Assembly (NCBI GenBank): GCA_025331445.1
Contig: JAIWNE010000054.1
Span: 62,001-126,000 of the forward strand
Direction: 5' to 3'
Length of the DNA stretch: 64,000 nucleotides
Origin: Blakeslea trispora
Taxonomy: Eukaryota; Mucoromycota; Mucoromycetes; Mucorales; Choanephoraceae
The notes beneath the pieces were generated by a model that was given only the letters and a program-made list of their open reading frames with translations, was not told the origin of the DNA and ran no database searches. Position 1 is the first letter of the stretch; the number at the start of each line of letters is the position of its first letter. A program made the translations under genes and the position numbers. Positions 23,136 to 34,949 of this stretch are shown here, piece by piece.

Positions 23136-24697
23136 TCAACTTGTTACTTGTTGTTGTTGTTGTTGTATTTTCTTGTTGACTTCTTTCCGTGTTACAACAG
23201 CATGATCCACCATGTTGATATTGTCGGGCGGTGTAGTGGGTCCTGAAGAACATGAAGAAGAGGAAGAAAGGGCCGTTGTGTTTAGCAGGTTAGGTGAACT
23301 GGTCTGGTTATTGAAATAAGGTGGGAGACCACCACCACATAACTTTTCCCACCAATTCTGAATAATACGTCTGACAAGGCGTTTTGTGGTTGAACTGACC
23401 TTTCTGCCCATGATTGGATTCAATAGACTGAGCAAGACTTTATAGGTCTCTTGTTTTTTGTAAGGTTGTGTACGAAGTTGGGTATTTTCCAGTAATGGTT
23501 CTAGTACACGTAAATAAGCATCGCGTAACTAAAACAGTAGAAAATGAGCTCGAGAAAAACAACAAAGAGAAGGAAAAGAATATTACATTTTGAGATTCTT
23601 TGGTATCACCTAGGTTACACAATTCTCTTAATGTGATATCCACTAGAACATAAAGATCATTGGTATAAAAGTATTCATAGAGTACAGGTCTTGTAAATAC
23701 ACCGTAAAGAAGCTTTAGAATCAGTAATTGAACACAAGCATCGCCTAATTCAATGGATAAATATATAGTTTATAAGGAATTTTTTTGAAGTACACTTACT
23801 AGATCGATTCAGCATAAAGATCAAGTTAGCACTGAGTGTATCTGAGGTACCCATTCTTTGCTGTAACATATCCAGTACCAAGTTTTGATCTGTACCAGAC
23901 ATCATGTATTGCTCGTTTAGCACAAGAATCATTCGAATGACATCATAATTAAATGACTCTTGTGCATCTCCTCTTGTTTCTTCTACCAGATTCAACCATT
24001 GATTGACCATGGATCCATTCACCAAATCTATAAACTAATTTAGCGTATTTCTTCCTGTCTCTTTCTCCTATTTTCTTACTTAAATCCTCTTGATCTAATT
24101 TGGCTAATTTACACATTTCAAATAATAAACTGAATGCAGCACTTAATAGTTTGAAGGAAGCATAGAATCCAAGTCGAAATTCAGTCATGATCTTGCAAAA
24201 TACCCTATTTCTCTTTTTCTGGATAGATTCAAGTAAGACAAAGTCCATCCATCTTGGCTCATCTTTACCTGCATAGAGCAGGAGAGAATAGGAGACAAGG
24301 AGCTCAGTGCTATCTTGAGATTCCAGTAGGTGATGATTCAGAATATGGGCCAGTACGACCGTACTAAAGTCGAGACACAGTTTTGAATCGATCAATTTAT
24401 AGGCTGCTTGAGCAAACTCAATAGGCGATGTCAAAAAATCCTCTATGCATTAGTTTTTAGCATACTAAACAGACTTTTTGTTTTCTTTTGTGCCTACTTT
24501 GGTATCGAATAAGAAACTTGACATATTGTGTGGTGATTCTTTGCACGTCTTGTTCGGTGGAGTAAGGGTGATTCAGTACCTCATCGAGTTCTGGTATAAA
24601 GATTAAGCATCTCGACTCGAGTCAAAGGTCTATCACTCTCACCTGCATAGAAGCTCTCGATATCGTCAAAGTAATAGTCTATTGTATCGTAGTCCAT
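23136..24697 (-). CDS. SPIN90/Ldb17/Dip1-like Arp2/3 regulator
   Basis: Six exons on the minus strand: 24697-24643, 24590-24498, 24442-24080, 24027-23800, 23744-23587, 23528-23136, 429 aa. This is the leucine-rich helical domain of the SPIN90/Ldb17/Dip1 family: long hydrophobic helices, then the hallmark region with ILVLNEQYM, ending in FYTNDLYVLVDITLRELCNL. In yeasts these proteins activate Arp2/3 without a pre-existing filament and regulate actin patches at endocytic sites. The tail after ~residue 330 is Ser/Pro-rich and ends in a run of Gln (CAA repeats near 23150), probably disordered. The start codes MDYDTIDYYF. The gene lies 192 bp downstream of DIM1's start in the same orientation. Confidence 0.8.
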
Positions 24698-25913
24698 TGG
24701 TGTAAAGAATAAAAGAGAACAAAAAGGAAGGGTAAAAATAGTTTATTCATGTGTCCATTTGTACAGTTCATGCCCTCGACTTCCTTTCTCTTTTTTTCCA
24801 GCTGAGTTTTTCCATCGGAAATTGAATTTTGGATCAAGTGTAAAGAGGGGAGGGGGGATGTGCACTAAAAAGGGGGGGATTTGAGTAGCTCATCTTGTTT
24901 ATTCCAATAGAGACTTGTATGAGAGGCATTGCTTGAGTTTGTTGTTTTCTCATGAAAAAAAGTTCCGTACTAGCATACAAACAGGCAATAAGGAAACAAA
25001 CCTATGCCTTTGCTTATCATACATAAAAATGCTTCTCTGAATCCAACAGGAGCGCATACATGCATCATTTACTGAAGCGTTTTAATGCAAAGAAGAAAAT
25101 GAAGCAAGAAAGAAAGAAGAAATTCTCCTCCAATGTACTACAGTTTAAAAAAAAAAAAGCAGAAGAAACAATTCAGATGGGCCCATAAACAAAGCAACAA
25201 AGAGCTTTGTTGCCTTGGAAACTATCTTGTTGGAAAATCTTTTTTGAAGTCTAATTTGATTCGTCCGGAGTGAGACCCAACTGTAATTTGCTTCTCAATC
25301 TCAGCTTGTAATTCTGTATTGACAGAAAAAAAGGCTCGACTTTCTTACACTGCTTCATCATGGTAAGAAAAAAAAAGTACAACATTGGGGGCTTTTTTGT
25401 TGTATTTTGCTATAAAAAGAGAATATCTTTGACTCCAACATACAAATGGCATTCATTTAATTACCTTTTCTTTTTCTGGAGATATATAGCTTGATTTTAA
25501 TTTCTCTCTTTTTCCGTGACCTCTTTAGCCGAATGCCTCATTATCGGATTGGCTGAATATTGGCCCGTACAAAAAAGAATAGAAAAGGAAAAAATAAAAA
25601 AAAAGACACTGAAACAATAGCCTGTCAGAAAGAAAAAAGAACAGAGGAAGGATGAAGAGTAAAGAAAAACAAACGAAAAAGGCAGCAAGAGTACTACCAC
25701 TTTGCTATGTAATTGCTTACCTGAGAACCCGAGAAAGTACTACATTGACATATTGCTTAGATGAATAACAATAAGTTTGCACAACCATCTCTTTAACAGC
25801 CATCATTTCCCATCCACCAATCAACCTTTCTCTAATTATTTTCTTACAGAAAAACTTTTTTTTTTATATATTTTCTTTTTTTTTTACACACTTTTTTTAT
25901 CTAATCATTTATT
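24698..25913. other. 1.2 kb divergent intergenic region
   Basis: Lies between the SPIN90-like gene (-) and SUR2 (+). G-rich runs at 24850-24880 (several runs of 4-7 G). Long T-tracts immediately upstream of 25914. No reading frame with coding character. Confidence 0.5.
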
Positions 25914-26960
25914 ATGTATGACTTGTTGAAAAAGCATATTGACACGAATCTTGAGGCACTTAAAGATCCTTGGTCTGATGAAGTACTTGCAGTGTGGCTA
26001 CCTATTGTCTCTTACTGGGTTTATTCTATATTTTGGCAAATAGTCATGACGGCAGAATGGCCATTCTTTGAACAATACCGTATTCATACTATGGGAGATA
26101 TGGAGAAGCGTAACAAAGTTAGCCTGAGTCGAGTCCTGACTATGGTAGTCGTACAACATGTTATTCAAGGTACCTTGGGCTTTTTAGTTTTAAGACCAGT
26201 AGATCCTATAGAATATGCTTTAGCACAAGAAAAGCAGTTGAATGCCTGGACAGGCTTCTTTTTGTCTATCTTGAACCGATTCGACCTTTCCTTTCAGTTG
26301 GCTCAAATAACACAATCGGCTATTGTGCCTTTATTTCAATTCTTTTTAGCCATGTAAGTCATTATTTCTTTTTTATATACACAAGGTATTCATCCCCTTA
26401 CTCATTCCTTAGGGCCATTTTGGATGCACACCAATACTTTTTCCATCGTCTATTCCATGTCAACAAATTCTTGTACAAACACATTCATTCTCATCATCAT
26501 CGTCTCTATGTGCCTTATGCCTTTGGAGCCTTATATAATCACCCTCTTGAAGGCTTTTTGTTTGACACATGCGGTGCTGCACTTGCTGCTGAATTGGCTC
26601 GACTATCACCTCGATTGACCTTAATTTTCTTCACCTTCTCAACCTTAAAGACTGTCGATGATCATTGTGGATATGCCCTTCCTTGGGATCCTTTACAATT
26701 TTTGTTTGGCAATAATGTACAATAGTAAGTTTAGAGAAAGAAAAAAAAAAAGAGTTGGGAGACACACAGAGAGGCTTATTGTTTTTTCTCTCTTTTTTTC
26801 TTTCTTTTATAGTCATGATATCCACCATCAATCATTTGGTATCAAAACCAACTTTTCACAACCCTTCTTCACTTTTTGGGATAGATTGTTAGGTACAGAA
26901 ATGACTTTGAAAGAGGCAGAGAAGAAGAATAAGCAACGTAATATAACCAAGGTCAAGTAA
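25914..26960 (+). CDS. SUR2: Sphinganine C4-hydroxylase
   Basis: Three exons: 25914-26353, 26413-26724, 26813-26960 (both introns phase 2), 299 aa. Member of the fatty-acid hydroxylase/sterol desaturase family. The N-terminal half reads like yeast Sur2: a YWVYS segment, EQYRIH, KRNKVS, and VVQHVIQ. Three iron-binding His boxes are visible: HQYFFHRLFH, HSHHH, and HDIHHQ at the start of exon 3. Four or so membrane segments place it in the ER. It hydroxylates dihydrosphingosine to phytosphingosine. The C-terminus is Lys-rich (EKKNKQRNITKVK), compatible with ER retention. Directly downstream is a (CA)-rich microsatellite. It converges on the tetraspan gene. Confidence 0.9.
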
Positions 26961-27034
26961 AACACATACACACACGCACATACACACAAACAAACAAACA
27001 AACACACACACACACATACAACACACACACACAA
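26961..27034. repeat. CA-rich microsatellite
   Basis: Imperfect (CA)n with TACA and (CAAA)n interruptions, starting right after the SUR2 stop codon, so probably in its 3' UTR. A second short run lies at ~27165-27178, and a (TA)n at 27322-27338. Confidence 0.85.
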
Positions 27035-27356
27035 CCAGCATTGTTTAATTTCTTATGCACACTTACACCCTACATTATTCGCCTTGCGCTTAATACACAT
27101 TACTACCAATATTACCATAACACAGCAATAACTTTATATTGATTTGTTTTCCTTCTTATATACATACACACACACACAACTATACACCTTCTCTCTTTTT
27201 TCTCGAAAGGAAAAAAGGATAGCATCCGAGTATATATAATACATATGCTTACAACACATATAATTTCTTTTTCTTTTACACTGTAGTTAAACATCCCGAC
27301 TCTTGAATTCAAATAAAAAACATATATATATATATATAAAAAAGGGGAAATCAAGA

Positions 27357-28263
27357 TCAATCGAATGCATGATAAGCATATTCAGGTGGACTTAGAATAG
27401 CAATCATCGAGAGAACACCCGCTATCATCACACTAAGAATCCAGCTAATAATACAAAAGATAAAGCTGATGTTATAGCGTGTGCCCATGTAGAATGTAGC
27501 ACTCGTGTTGAACACATAAGCAATCACACTCATAGAAAATACCTGTGGTAATGCTATTGTTGTTCGATAAGATACTAAGGTCTCGCTGTCTGTTTTTTGT
27601 CTTATCACTTACCATAAGCAACCAACATACTATCAAGAGATTCATGAGTGGGATTGATTTCGATCTATCTTTCTTTCTACTTACAATGAAATAGGTGCCC
27701 ATGCTTTTGCCCGCTTACGTCTTTGACTGCACATAGTAGCCAATAAAGCAAGAATAGTCAATCCACCCAAAATAGCCGAAACAACCATACCTGCAGCTGC
27801 AGCACGCCTACGAGATAAAAGTAAGCATGAATTGTCTTATACTTTCTCTCCCTTTCAACCACTTGCCATAATTCACAGAATCCATCTATGCATTTCATTT
27901 CTTTTAGTCTTACTATCCTCGAACTTGTTTTTGATTTCCTTACCTTCTTGACAGTCACCATGGTCATATGAAGGGAAAGGGCGGCACTCCCCAGTCATGC
28001 TTTTTTAATGTTATTCACTGAAGAATGAGTTTATACAACATATTCACCTTACCTTCTACATAGCTTGAAAAGGCCATAATTAGTCTCCATGTAAAATGGA
28101 ATAGGTGTGACAAACGTAAGCCTATTGTATACTGAGTTAAAGGAGATGTAAGTTTAGGTCATCTTGCTTACCACTTGGGAAACGCAATGGCACTCAAGGT
28201 GAGAGCATAGTTTGATATGAACACAAAGAAAGTAACAACATAACCAAGTAAAGAAACACTCAT
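27357..28263 (-). CDS. Claudin/Sur7-like four-TM membrane protein with micro-exons
   Basis: Seven exons on the minus strand: 28263-28172, 28121-28053, 27999-27944, 27885-27867, 27807-27685, 27629-27613, 27553-27357, 190 aa. Exons 4 and 6 are only 19 and 17 nt. The intron after exon 4 starts GCAAGT (a GC-AG intron); all other joints are GT-AG and phases close to a stop. Topology: TM1 (5-28), an extracellular loop with W at the first join and four or more Cys (KLCR..GECRPF..GDCQEDGFCELW), TM2 (~87-107), basic RRKRAKAW loop, TM3, TM4. This layout fits Sur7/PalI/claudin-like proteins of the plasma membrane, though I cannot assign the exact family. Confidence 0.7.
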
Positions 28264-29274
28264 TGTTGTTTACACAAAAAAAAAAAAAAAAAAATATAGA
28301 GAAAAAGAAGAAGAGGGGGGAAATGAGTGAGAGAAAGCTTGTTATTTCCCGCATTGTTTGATGTTTTGGTCTTGTGCTCCTCCCTTTTTTTTTTAACCAA
28401 AAGAGTTGCTCCTCTATTCAGCTACACTATGTTTTTCTTAAAGATGTTGGGCCTAACCATTCACTGCCAATCTCATCTTGTTTATTCGCTCTTTTTTTAT
28501 TTTATTTTATTTATTTATTTTATTTGTAATGTAGTTTACAAAGTGTAATTTAATTAGCCTTTTATTTTCATCATTTTAACTGGAAAACACAACTAACTTG
28601 ACTGATGAATTCTTCTTACTGTGAAGAATAGAAATTGCTTTTCACAGCTCTGCAGAAGAAAGAAAAAAAAAAGCGAATAGAGGCCTGTGTGTTTCTTACT
28701 ACATGATTTGTGTTTTCTGACTTTTTGGTCATTGAATTTTTTTTTAAGGCTAATATTGAAACATGGCATCAGGCATGTCTGAAAGCTAATTATGGAATTA
28801 GTCTTGATCTACAACATGAAACTGATGGAATAACCATATGTTATGGTAATGATAAATTAAGTATATATATCACTCGGTGATATGAAAGCCATACATACAT
28901 AACAAAAAAAGAAAACAACCCTGATGACAGCACATAAAGTGATGGCACACATACTATGATTATAGACGCCCATTACGTAAGGTTGTACAGCTACTGTCAT
29001 ACTCATTGAACTCACTTTTTCTTATTCTTTGCATAAAGAAAATTTAGAAAATAGATTTTCCGCAAAATTACATAATTCGCAATAGCTAATATTCTTCTTT
29101 TAGAACTTTATCAAAACCTTCAAAACAAACTACCATTTTAGATGAGAGGTCTTTAGTTATGCTAAGAATAAGATAGTGTATTATGTAAATAAAGGTAATA
29201 TAAATAATATATAAATATATATGCAAAATAAATTGTGTATATGTACACATGCAAGGGAATCTATTGAATCGGGC
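28264..29274. other. Intergenic region, nothing recognised
   Basis: Upstream of the tetraspan gene (poly-A run 28275-28293) and downstream of the disordered-protein gene. AT-rich (ATAAATATATATG near 29212), with no coding or RNA features that I can support. Confidence 0.5.
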
Positions 29275-30378
29275 TTATTGTTTTCGGGCTATCCTATCCT
29301 TGAACGATAGAAGAGCTAGCGAAATAGGAATATCATCGTCATCGTTTCCTTCTTCATCTTCTTCTTTGTCAAGATGTAATCTCTCTTTTACTCTTTCCTT
29401 ATATTTGTCTGCTGCCGTCTGATAATCTTTGTCTTTTACAACTGCTTGCTTACTATTGCTTACAGTCAAGACAGCTATAGGGACAAGGTCATTATCATCT
29501 TCATCATCCTGATCGCTCAGCAACGAGGATGGTTTACTGATAGGCGACTGCAAGAACCCTAAAGGTACATCATCATCATCGTCGTCATTATGTTGTACAG
29601 GCAACGGGTGCCGTATTGCTTGCTTGGGTAAAAGAGGTGGCGACATCACAGGTGGAGGTGATGGTTTGCGCCTATGAGTGGAAGTACTGGCTGATCTAGA
29701 GCGAGTCATGTTGGGTGATGGTCTAGGTTGTACCTTGTGTTGTGTAGGCATCTTTTCTGCACTGGCTTGTTGAATTGAATCTTGTTGCAACTTGGCGGCC
29801 TTTCTGATGTCATGAGCACTTGGGTATTTACGTACAGCCGGTCTTGATGGTTCCGTTGTGGGGGATTGGAGCTGATGCTGCAAAGGAATGGGTGGCACAG
29901 GAGGTGGTATCGCTTTGTTGTAAGTAGGTGACAAGAGAGGTAAGGAATCAACAAGTGAGGTTGAGTCTGGTGAATTGCCACAGAGTTTGTACAATGCATT
30001 CTCTCGTTCTTCCATAAGCCGAGATGTGTTGGGTGAGGAATCTCTACCGACAGATTTTGATCTCTGCCTTCGCTGCTGTGGCTGGTAGTATTGAGGAGGT
30101 GCATATTGTGGAGAAAACAATGGGTTTTTATAGATTGCATGATCAGACTGTTTGTTTTGCTGAGTCGAGTATGGATCATCCAGGCGCTGTTGTATTGAAT
30201 TGAGTGGTATACTAGAAGCAGCAAGACCGGACCCTAGAGGTTGTGACTTTGACGGGGTTGGCATGATCATTGCATTGTTGTCTTCTTTTCCTTTTCGGAA
30301 TATTCCAAACAATGGCTTTGGTTTTTTATTTCGCTTCATAGACAACGATGTACTTGGTGTAGGCTGTGGCAAGTTCAT
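29275..30378 (-). CDS. Disordered 367-aa protein with acidic/hydrophobic C-terminal motifs
   Basis: Single-exon frame from an ATG at 30378. No family is recognised. Residues 1-40 are basic (SMKRNKKPKPLFGIFRKGK). The middle is Pro/Ser/Gln-rich and clearly disordered, with proline clusters (PPPVPPIPL, KPSPPPVMSPP) that could bind SH3 or WW domains, and RSRSAS-type phosphosites. The last ~110 residues carry the same pattern three times: an acidic run followed by a short hydrophobic motif (DDDDVPLGFL, DNDLVPIAVL, DDDIPISLAL), roughly D-[VLI]-P-[LI]-x-[FVL]-L. The repeats suggest three copies of a docking motif. It ends in a basic, helical FKDRIARKQ. I infer an adaptor or scaffold. Confidence 0.65.
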   Translation of the reverse strand: MNLPQPTPSTSLSMKRNKKPKPLFGIFRKGKEDNNAMIMPTPSKSQPLGSGLAASSIPLNSIQQRLDDPYSTQQNKQSDHAIYKNPLFSPQYAPPQYYQPQQRRQRSKSVGRDSSPNTSRLMEERENALYKLCGNSPDSTSLVDSLPLLSPTYNKAIPPPVPPIPLQHQLQSPTTEPSRPAVRKYPSAHDIRKAAKLQQDSIQQASAEKMPTQHKVQPRPSPNMTRSRSASTSTHRRKPSPPPVMSPPLLPKQAIRHPLPVQHNDDDDDDVPLGFLQSPISKPSSLLSDQDDEDDNDLVPIAVLTVSNSKQAVVKDKDYQTAADKYKERVKERLHLDKEEDEEGNDDDDIPISLALLSFKDRIARKQ

Positions 30379-33300
30379 GTTTGTGAAATAAAGAAAGAAA
30401 ATAAAAATAAAGAAATAAACAACAGAAGGAGATTGATTTTATGTCATTTAAATAATAAATCCACGTTACACAACAAATTGTGTGTTTATGTACACACATA
30501 CCAAGAAATCCGAGTGTTCTTGCGAGAAATTGTACTTCTCCTTACCACACCCGCAAAAAAAAAAAACCTCAACACGTGTTATAACTTGTGCGGGTAAAAG
30601 AATTGAAAATAACTATGCCTAGAGTTCATAAGTGTAGCTATCTCTTAGAATAGCTTGTGTTGTTCGGAACTGAAAAAAAAAAGAGAAAGCAAAGAAAGAT
30701 AGGCAAGCTTAGAAACGGTACTTAAAAAAGGGTCTGTTTTGAATAAGCTATTGATTCAAGTAGTACACATTTGGGCTAGTCAATCCTGATGGTAACAAAT
30801 TCAAGGGAATGGGGGAATTGATAAGCTACTGTTTGTTTCACAAACAGAACAACAACAACAAAAAGAGATAAATCAGGATGACACAGTAAGAATGGTAATT
30901 CCTTACTGAATAGTTTTACTCTATTGTGAAAAATGATGGGGGGATAGTCTTTCTTGTAAGAAGAAAAATTTTGCCTATTTTTTTGTGGTATTCATACCTT
31001 ATTTCAAATACTACACCTAATTAGCTTTCATCTACTATTGACATCCTATAAGGAATCCATACCAACATCTACTCCTATATTCTATATAGATGAATCAGTC
31101 ACTGTAGTACCTTTTCTACCCAAAAGTTGATTCAAAACAGAAGCGTTTACTCTGTACTGTGTGACCCATTTTAATTGCTGTATTACTTAGGCACCAGCAG
31201 CATTCGATAAAAACTTTATCACAAAAAAAAAAGTAAACAACAATGGAAGAAAGGATAGCATTTATCCTGTTCAATCAACAGCAAGCCACCTCTGTGCCTA
31301 TTTTATCTTGAGGCACATGGCATCACTACTGATATCTTGTGGGAACACTTGTACTTGCATGACTAGAAAGAAACAATTGAGAATATACGTGTCTTGCTAT
31401 CTCGTCAAGTATCCCTTTTTTCTTCTTACCTGAGTATATCCGTTATCCCAGATGATCGATTAAGCGCGGCTGACTTGGAACAAGGCAACATCAATAATAC
31501 GCTTTGAACTGTAAATCAAATGACATCACTTGATGTCAACTATAAAGAGTTTGATTGACTTGCCTTTATTTCGCCATTGTCTGATTTCAAGTAACAAGCG
31601 TACAGTATGAATGCAGTCTGTCTTGACTGGGATTGTATTATTCAGATGACGAGTCCAGAAGCATATCAGTACAATGCATTTGAAGTACAAGTTGGTGACG
31701 GTATTCGATCTATAGTTAAACTCTTACTTTAGTCTATTCATTCACCGAAGCGCACTCTTGATTTTAACTTTCTTTCTTTTTACGGCAAGTTGCTCCCGAT
31801 GGTATGGAAACATTCTGTCTAGTAACACTATAGCCTCTTTCTTTTTTTGAACAATGACGGTTTTTGGGCTTTCAAGCATTTGTTGGCATAGCTAAACAAT
31901 ACCAGGAAGACAGTTTTGGTGGCTGAAGAAACGACAATAACTCTCGACTATTATTTGTTTGTTGCTCTTTGCTAAATTTGAACCTTATTCTTTAGCTATT
32001 TACATCAAATGCTGAACGCAGACAACTTAGTAATAGAAGGACAAAAAAAAAGAGTTATTATACACGCAGCCAAACATGATTTGTTAGCTTTGATCCGTTG
32101 AAAGCCTTCACCTGATTGCTTTACTTTATATCACTTTTAAATAATCATCTATGAAAAAAAAAGGAGAGCTACAGCTCAAGTACTTGTAGTCAACAACTAG
32201 CTTCAAGATTTTTTTGTTTTAAAGAATACTTGTAAAAGATAAACTCAAACAGTATTGAGTCTGGTTGAATTACCTTCTCCCTAACACAAGCAATTATACC
32301 AAGTGCAGTCTAATATAAAACCATGAAACTGACATCTTAAGAAAACGAATGAAGGAGAAGAGAAACAGATAATGAGGTACAATTAGTGCACCTTAACCTA
32401 TGCTACTCAACTAAGAGAGCGAGCTTTTTTTTATAAAGGAGTATTTTCAAATGAAATAATGAAAAAGAAAGTTATCAAACAAGCAATCAAATGAAGATAT
32501 AATGTTTGTTGCGGTATATACTATTAGGCTTGCATACCTATATTGGTCTCGTTCCGTTTTTGCAATTGAATTGCTTTTTCAACTTTGAGCAACTTATAAA
32601 CATCAGTATACGCCATAGACTTGAGAATTGAAGTATAGCAATGTAGATTGTAAAACAGTAAAACTAGAGATCTAAATCTTCTGGTAGCGCTCTATATTAG
32701 AGAATTGCAGGTCTGCTGAAAGCATTTGTAGGGAATCATGCACATTTTGGGACCATAAAACATTACTCTTTGGCAGTAGTATTCCTTGCATCTTTTGTGA
32801 AGTTTGTCGACATGTTGTTAGCTGCTTCTATAGCAATTTTCTCGCTTGTGTCATATGCACCAAAAGTTTTCATTTAAATCGCCCTTTGTTGTCTCAAATG
32901 CTCCAGGATGGTTGCCCATACGTTCACATACCTTCTTCGTTTCTTCAAGCAAAATTTCATAGCCCAAGTATCTAAGATTTGATATAGAGAAAACTCGAGT
33001 TAATTGCTCGCCTCAAGAAACAACCATGTTGGCCCTTTTTCCATTCGGCTGTTTGTGTTTGAAATAACTCTAGAGGCAAAGTTATCTAATGGCTTCGCTG
33101 TATGTACCTCTCGAACTAGGTTTTCAGATGACCATAATAATGGTATTCAGTATAGTCAGGCACAAATCCTCGTACACCTTACTTTTGCAACGACAAGCAA
33201 TAAAGCGTACGGTCAAATTTTTGATAGAATGGATCATGCTCTTCAGGATTTTATTCAGTCGCGAACAGTTGCACACTGTTCTGTCAAGAGCTGTGAAGCA

Positions 33301-34949
33301 ATTCTTTTTCATTAAAGTCTTCTTTTTCTTTGGGGAAACTAAATGCAATCCCTAAATCGTTTTTTAGAGATCTCACTACAATGATTGCATTTAGTAAAGA
33401 AAAAAGCTCAATGCGGTATACACGAATTGTTCAAGAAAGAAAAAGCCTCCATTGAAGAGAAAGAAGTCAAGTATTAGCTGCAATGTGTTGATGTATTCAT
33501 CACAACATTGTTAACATAAACAAAATGACTGTGTTATAACGTAATCTCTCAATGAACATTGAAAATGAGCGAAACCATCGTTGCTGATTTTTGGCAAAAA
33601 AAAAAAGAACGTTCTTATCGTTCCTTTCATTAATGAAATTAAAGGCATTAATCTTTCTAAATGAAAAAGAAAAAGCTGTTATATGATCTTGACAAAATCT
33701 CTTAACCATCAATCAAAAAAGAGATTAGAAGGGAAGAAAAATTAATACAGCATTGATTGTATGAAAATGATTAATTTAATATCCACTCAAATAAGTCAGA
33801 TATTACAAAAAAAACACAAGTAGTGAATTTTTGCAAACAAAAAACGCCTAAAATGTATCTCATGATATCGTACAAAACGATATCCAGCATTTGATGCTTT
33901 CCTTTCTACCGTTACAACATGCATTGCTTAGTGCTGCTTCATACCCGATTGTCTCAAATTTGATTTAAAGATTTTATGTTCTTGTGTGTGTGTGTCTAAA
34001 TGGTGCCCTTTCTTAGTCTTCATGTTGAGTTTGCTTTATCCACATCTGACACTTTTAATAGCTCGTTTAGAACTCAAGCCAAGCATATATGCCAAAGCTC
34101 AAACAATCTGGTGGTTCTTCTTTGGCTGCTTTACCGTACCTTACAGAGACAATAAGCAGTTATGAGCGTCAAACTTAATCTGCTCGGACTCGAGGGTGAA
34201 GAACTAAAGAAATCATGCAAGATGAAACAAAAAAAAAAGGATTGAGATTGGGAGGGGAAGATGTAGATAAAAAAAAGCTTATTTGGTGCGCCTAATATTG
34301 AAACATGGTCTCCAATTCAAGTCTCAAAAGACAAATAATCAATGAATACATATTTTATAAGGTCAAAAAAAAGGGGGAGGACTGTACACCTTTAATGCCT
34401 GTCATAATTTATTTCTAAAGCAAACTAATTTATATGCAACAAAAAAAAAGTCTATCAAGGTCTGAGATCAGAATTCTTACAGAAAAAAGTGATACGGTTC
34501 TGGTCTAGGATTGTGATTCAAGATGATATACAAGCAATCTGATGAATGTTGCTTTACATCGACTGCTAAACTGATCTTGAGCTGAAAAAAAAAACTCTTT
34601 AAATGCCGATCATGTACATTGAACTAAATACCACAGATGAGCTATGTTTAAGTTCTTCTGGCTTTTGACAAAAGTGCTACAAGAAAATCGGAGTGAGACT
34701 AAAAGAGGCATATGGAATGAGGTGGCTTTACCCAGCTTGTGGAACGACAATCAGTTTCTGGCTGTTTGCCAATCGTTTTAGAGAGCCTGACATTTATTTA
34801 TTTTTTTTCGTAAGCGCCAAATTCTGTAAACTTGGTCATAATCAAGGTTTTCTCTTTCTTTCTCTCCTTTTTTTCTCTCTTTATTTCTTACTCTTACTTT
34901 CTTTCTTTCTTACCTTCCTTTTTCCTTCTGTCTTTTCTTACTTACAAAT
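30379..34949. other. 4.6 kb gene desert with relics
   Basis: No gene can be supported. Protein-like minus-strand pieces lie at ~32800-32985 and 33124-33330, broken by stops; the latter overlaps + strand open stretches at 33004-33355. Many poly-A runs of 8-12 nt are spread throughout. The last ~120 bp, C/T-rich, is the CEP104 leader. Confidence 0.5.

Noticed and set aside
26828..27034. Minus-strand Cys/Val-rich ORF
   Set aside because: Translation of the CA-rich microsatellite antisense to the SUR2 3' end.
27885..27944. A simpler tetraspan model skipping the 19-nt exon
   Set aside because: Joining exon 3 directly to exon 5 breaks the frame and meets a stop. Only inclusion of the 19-nt exon with a GC donor keeps the phase.
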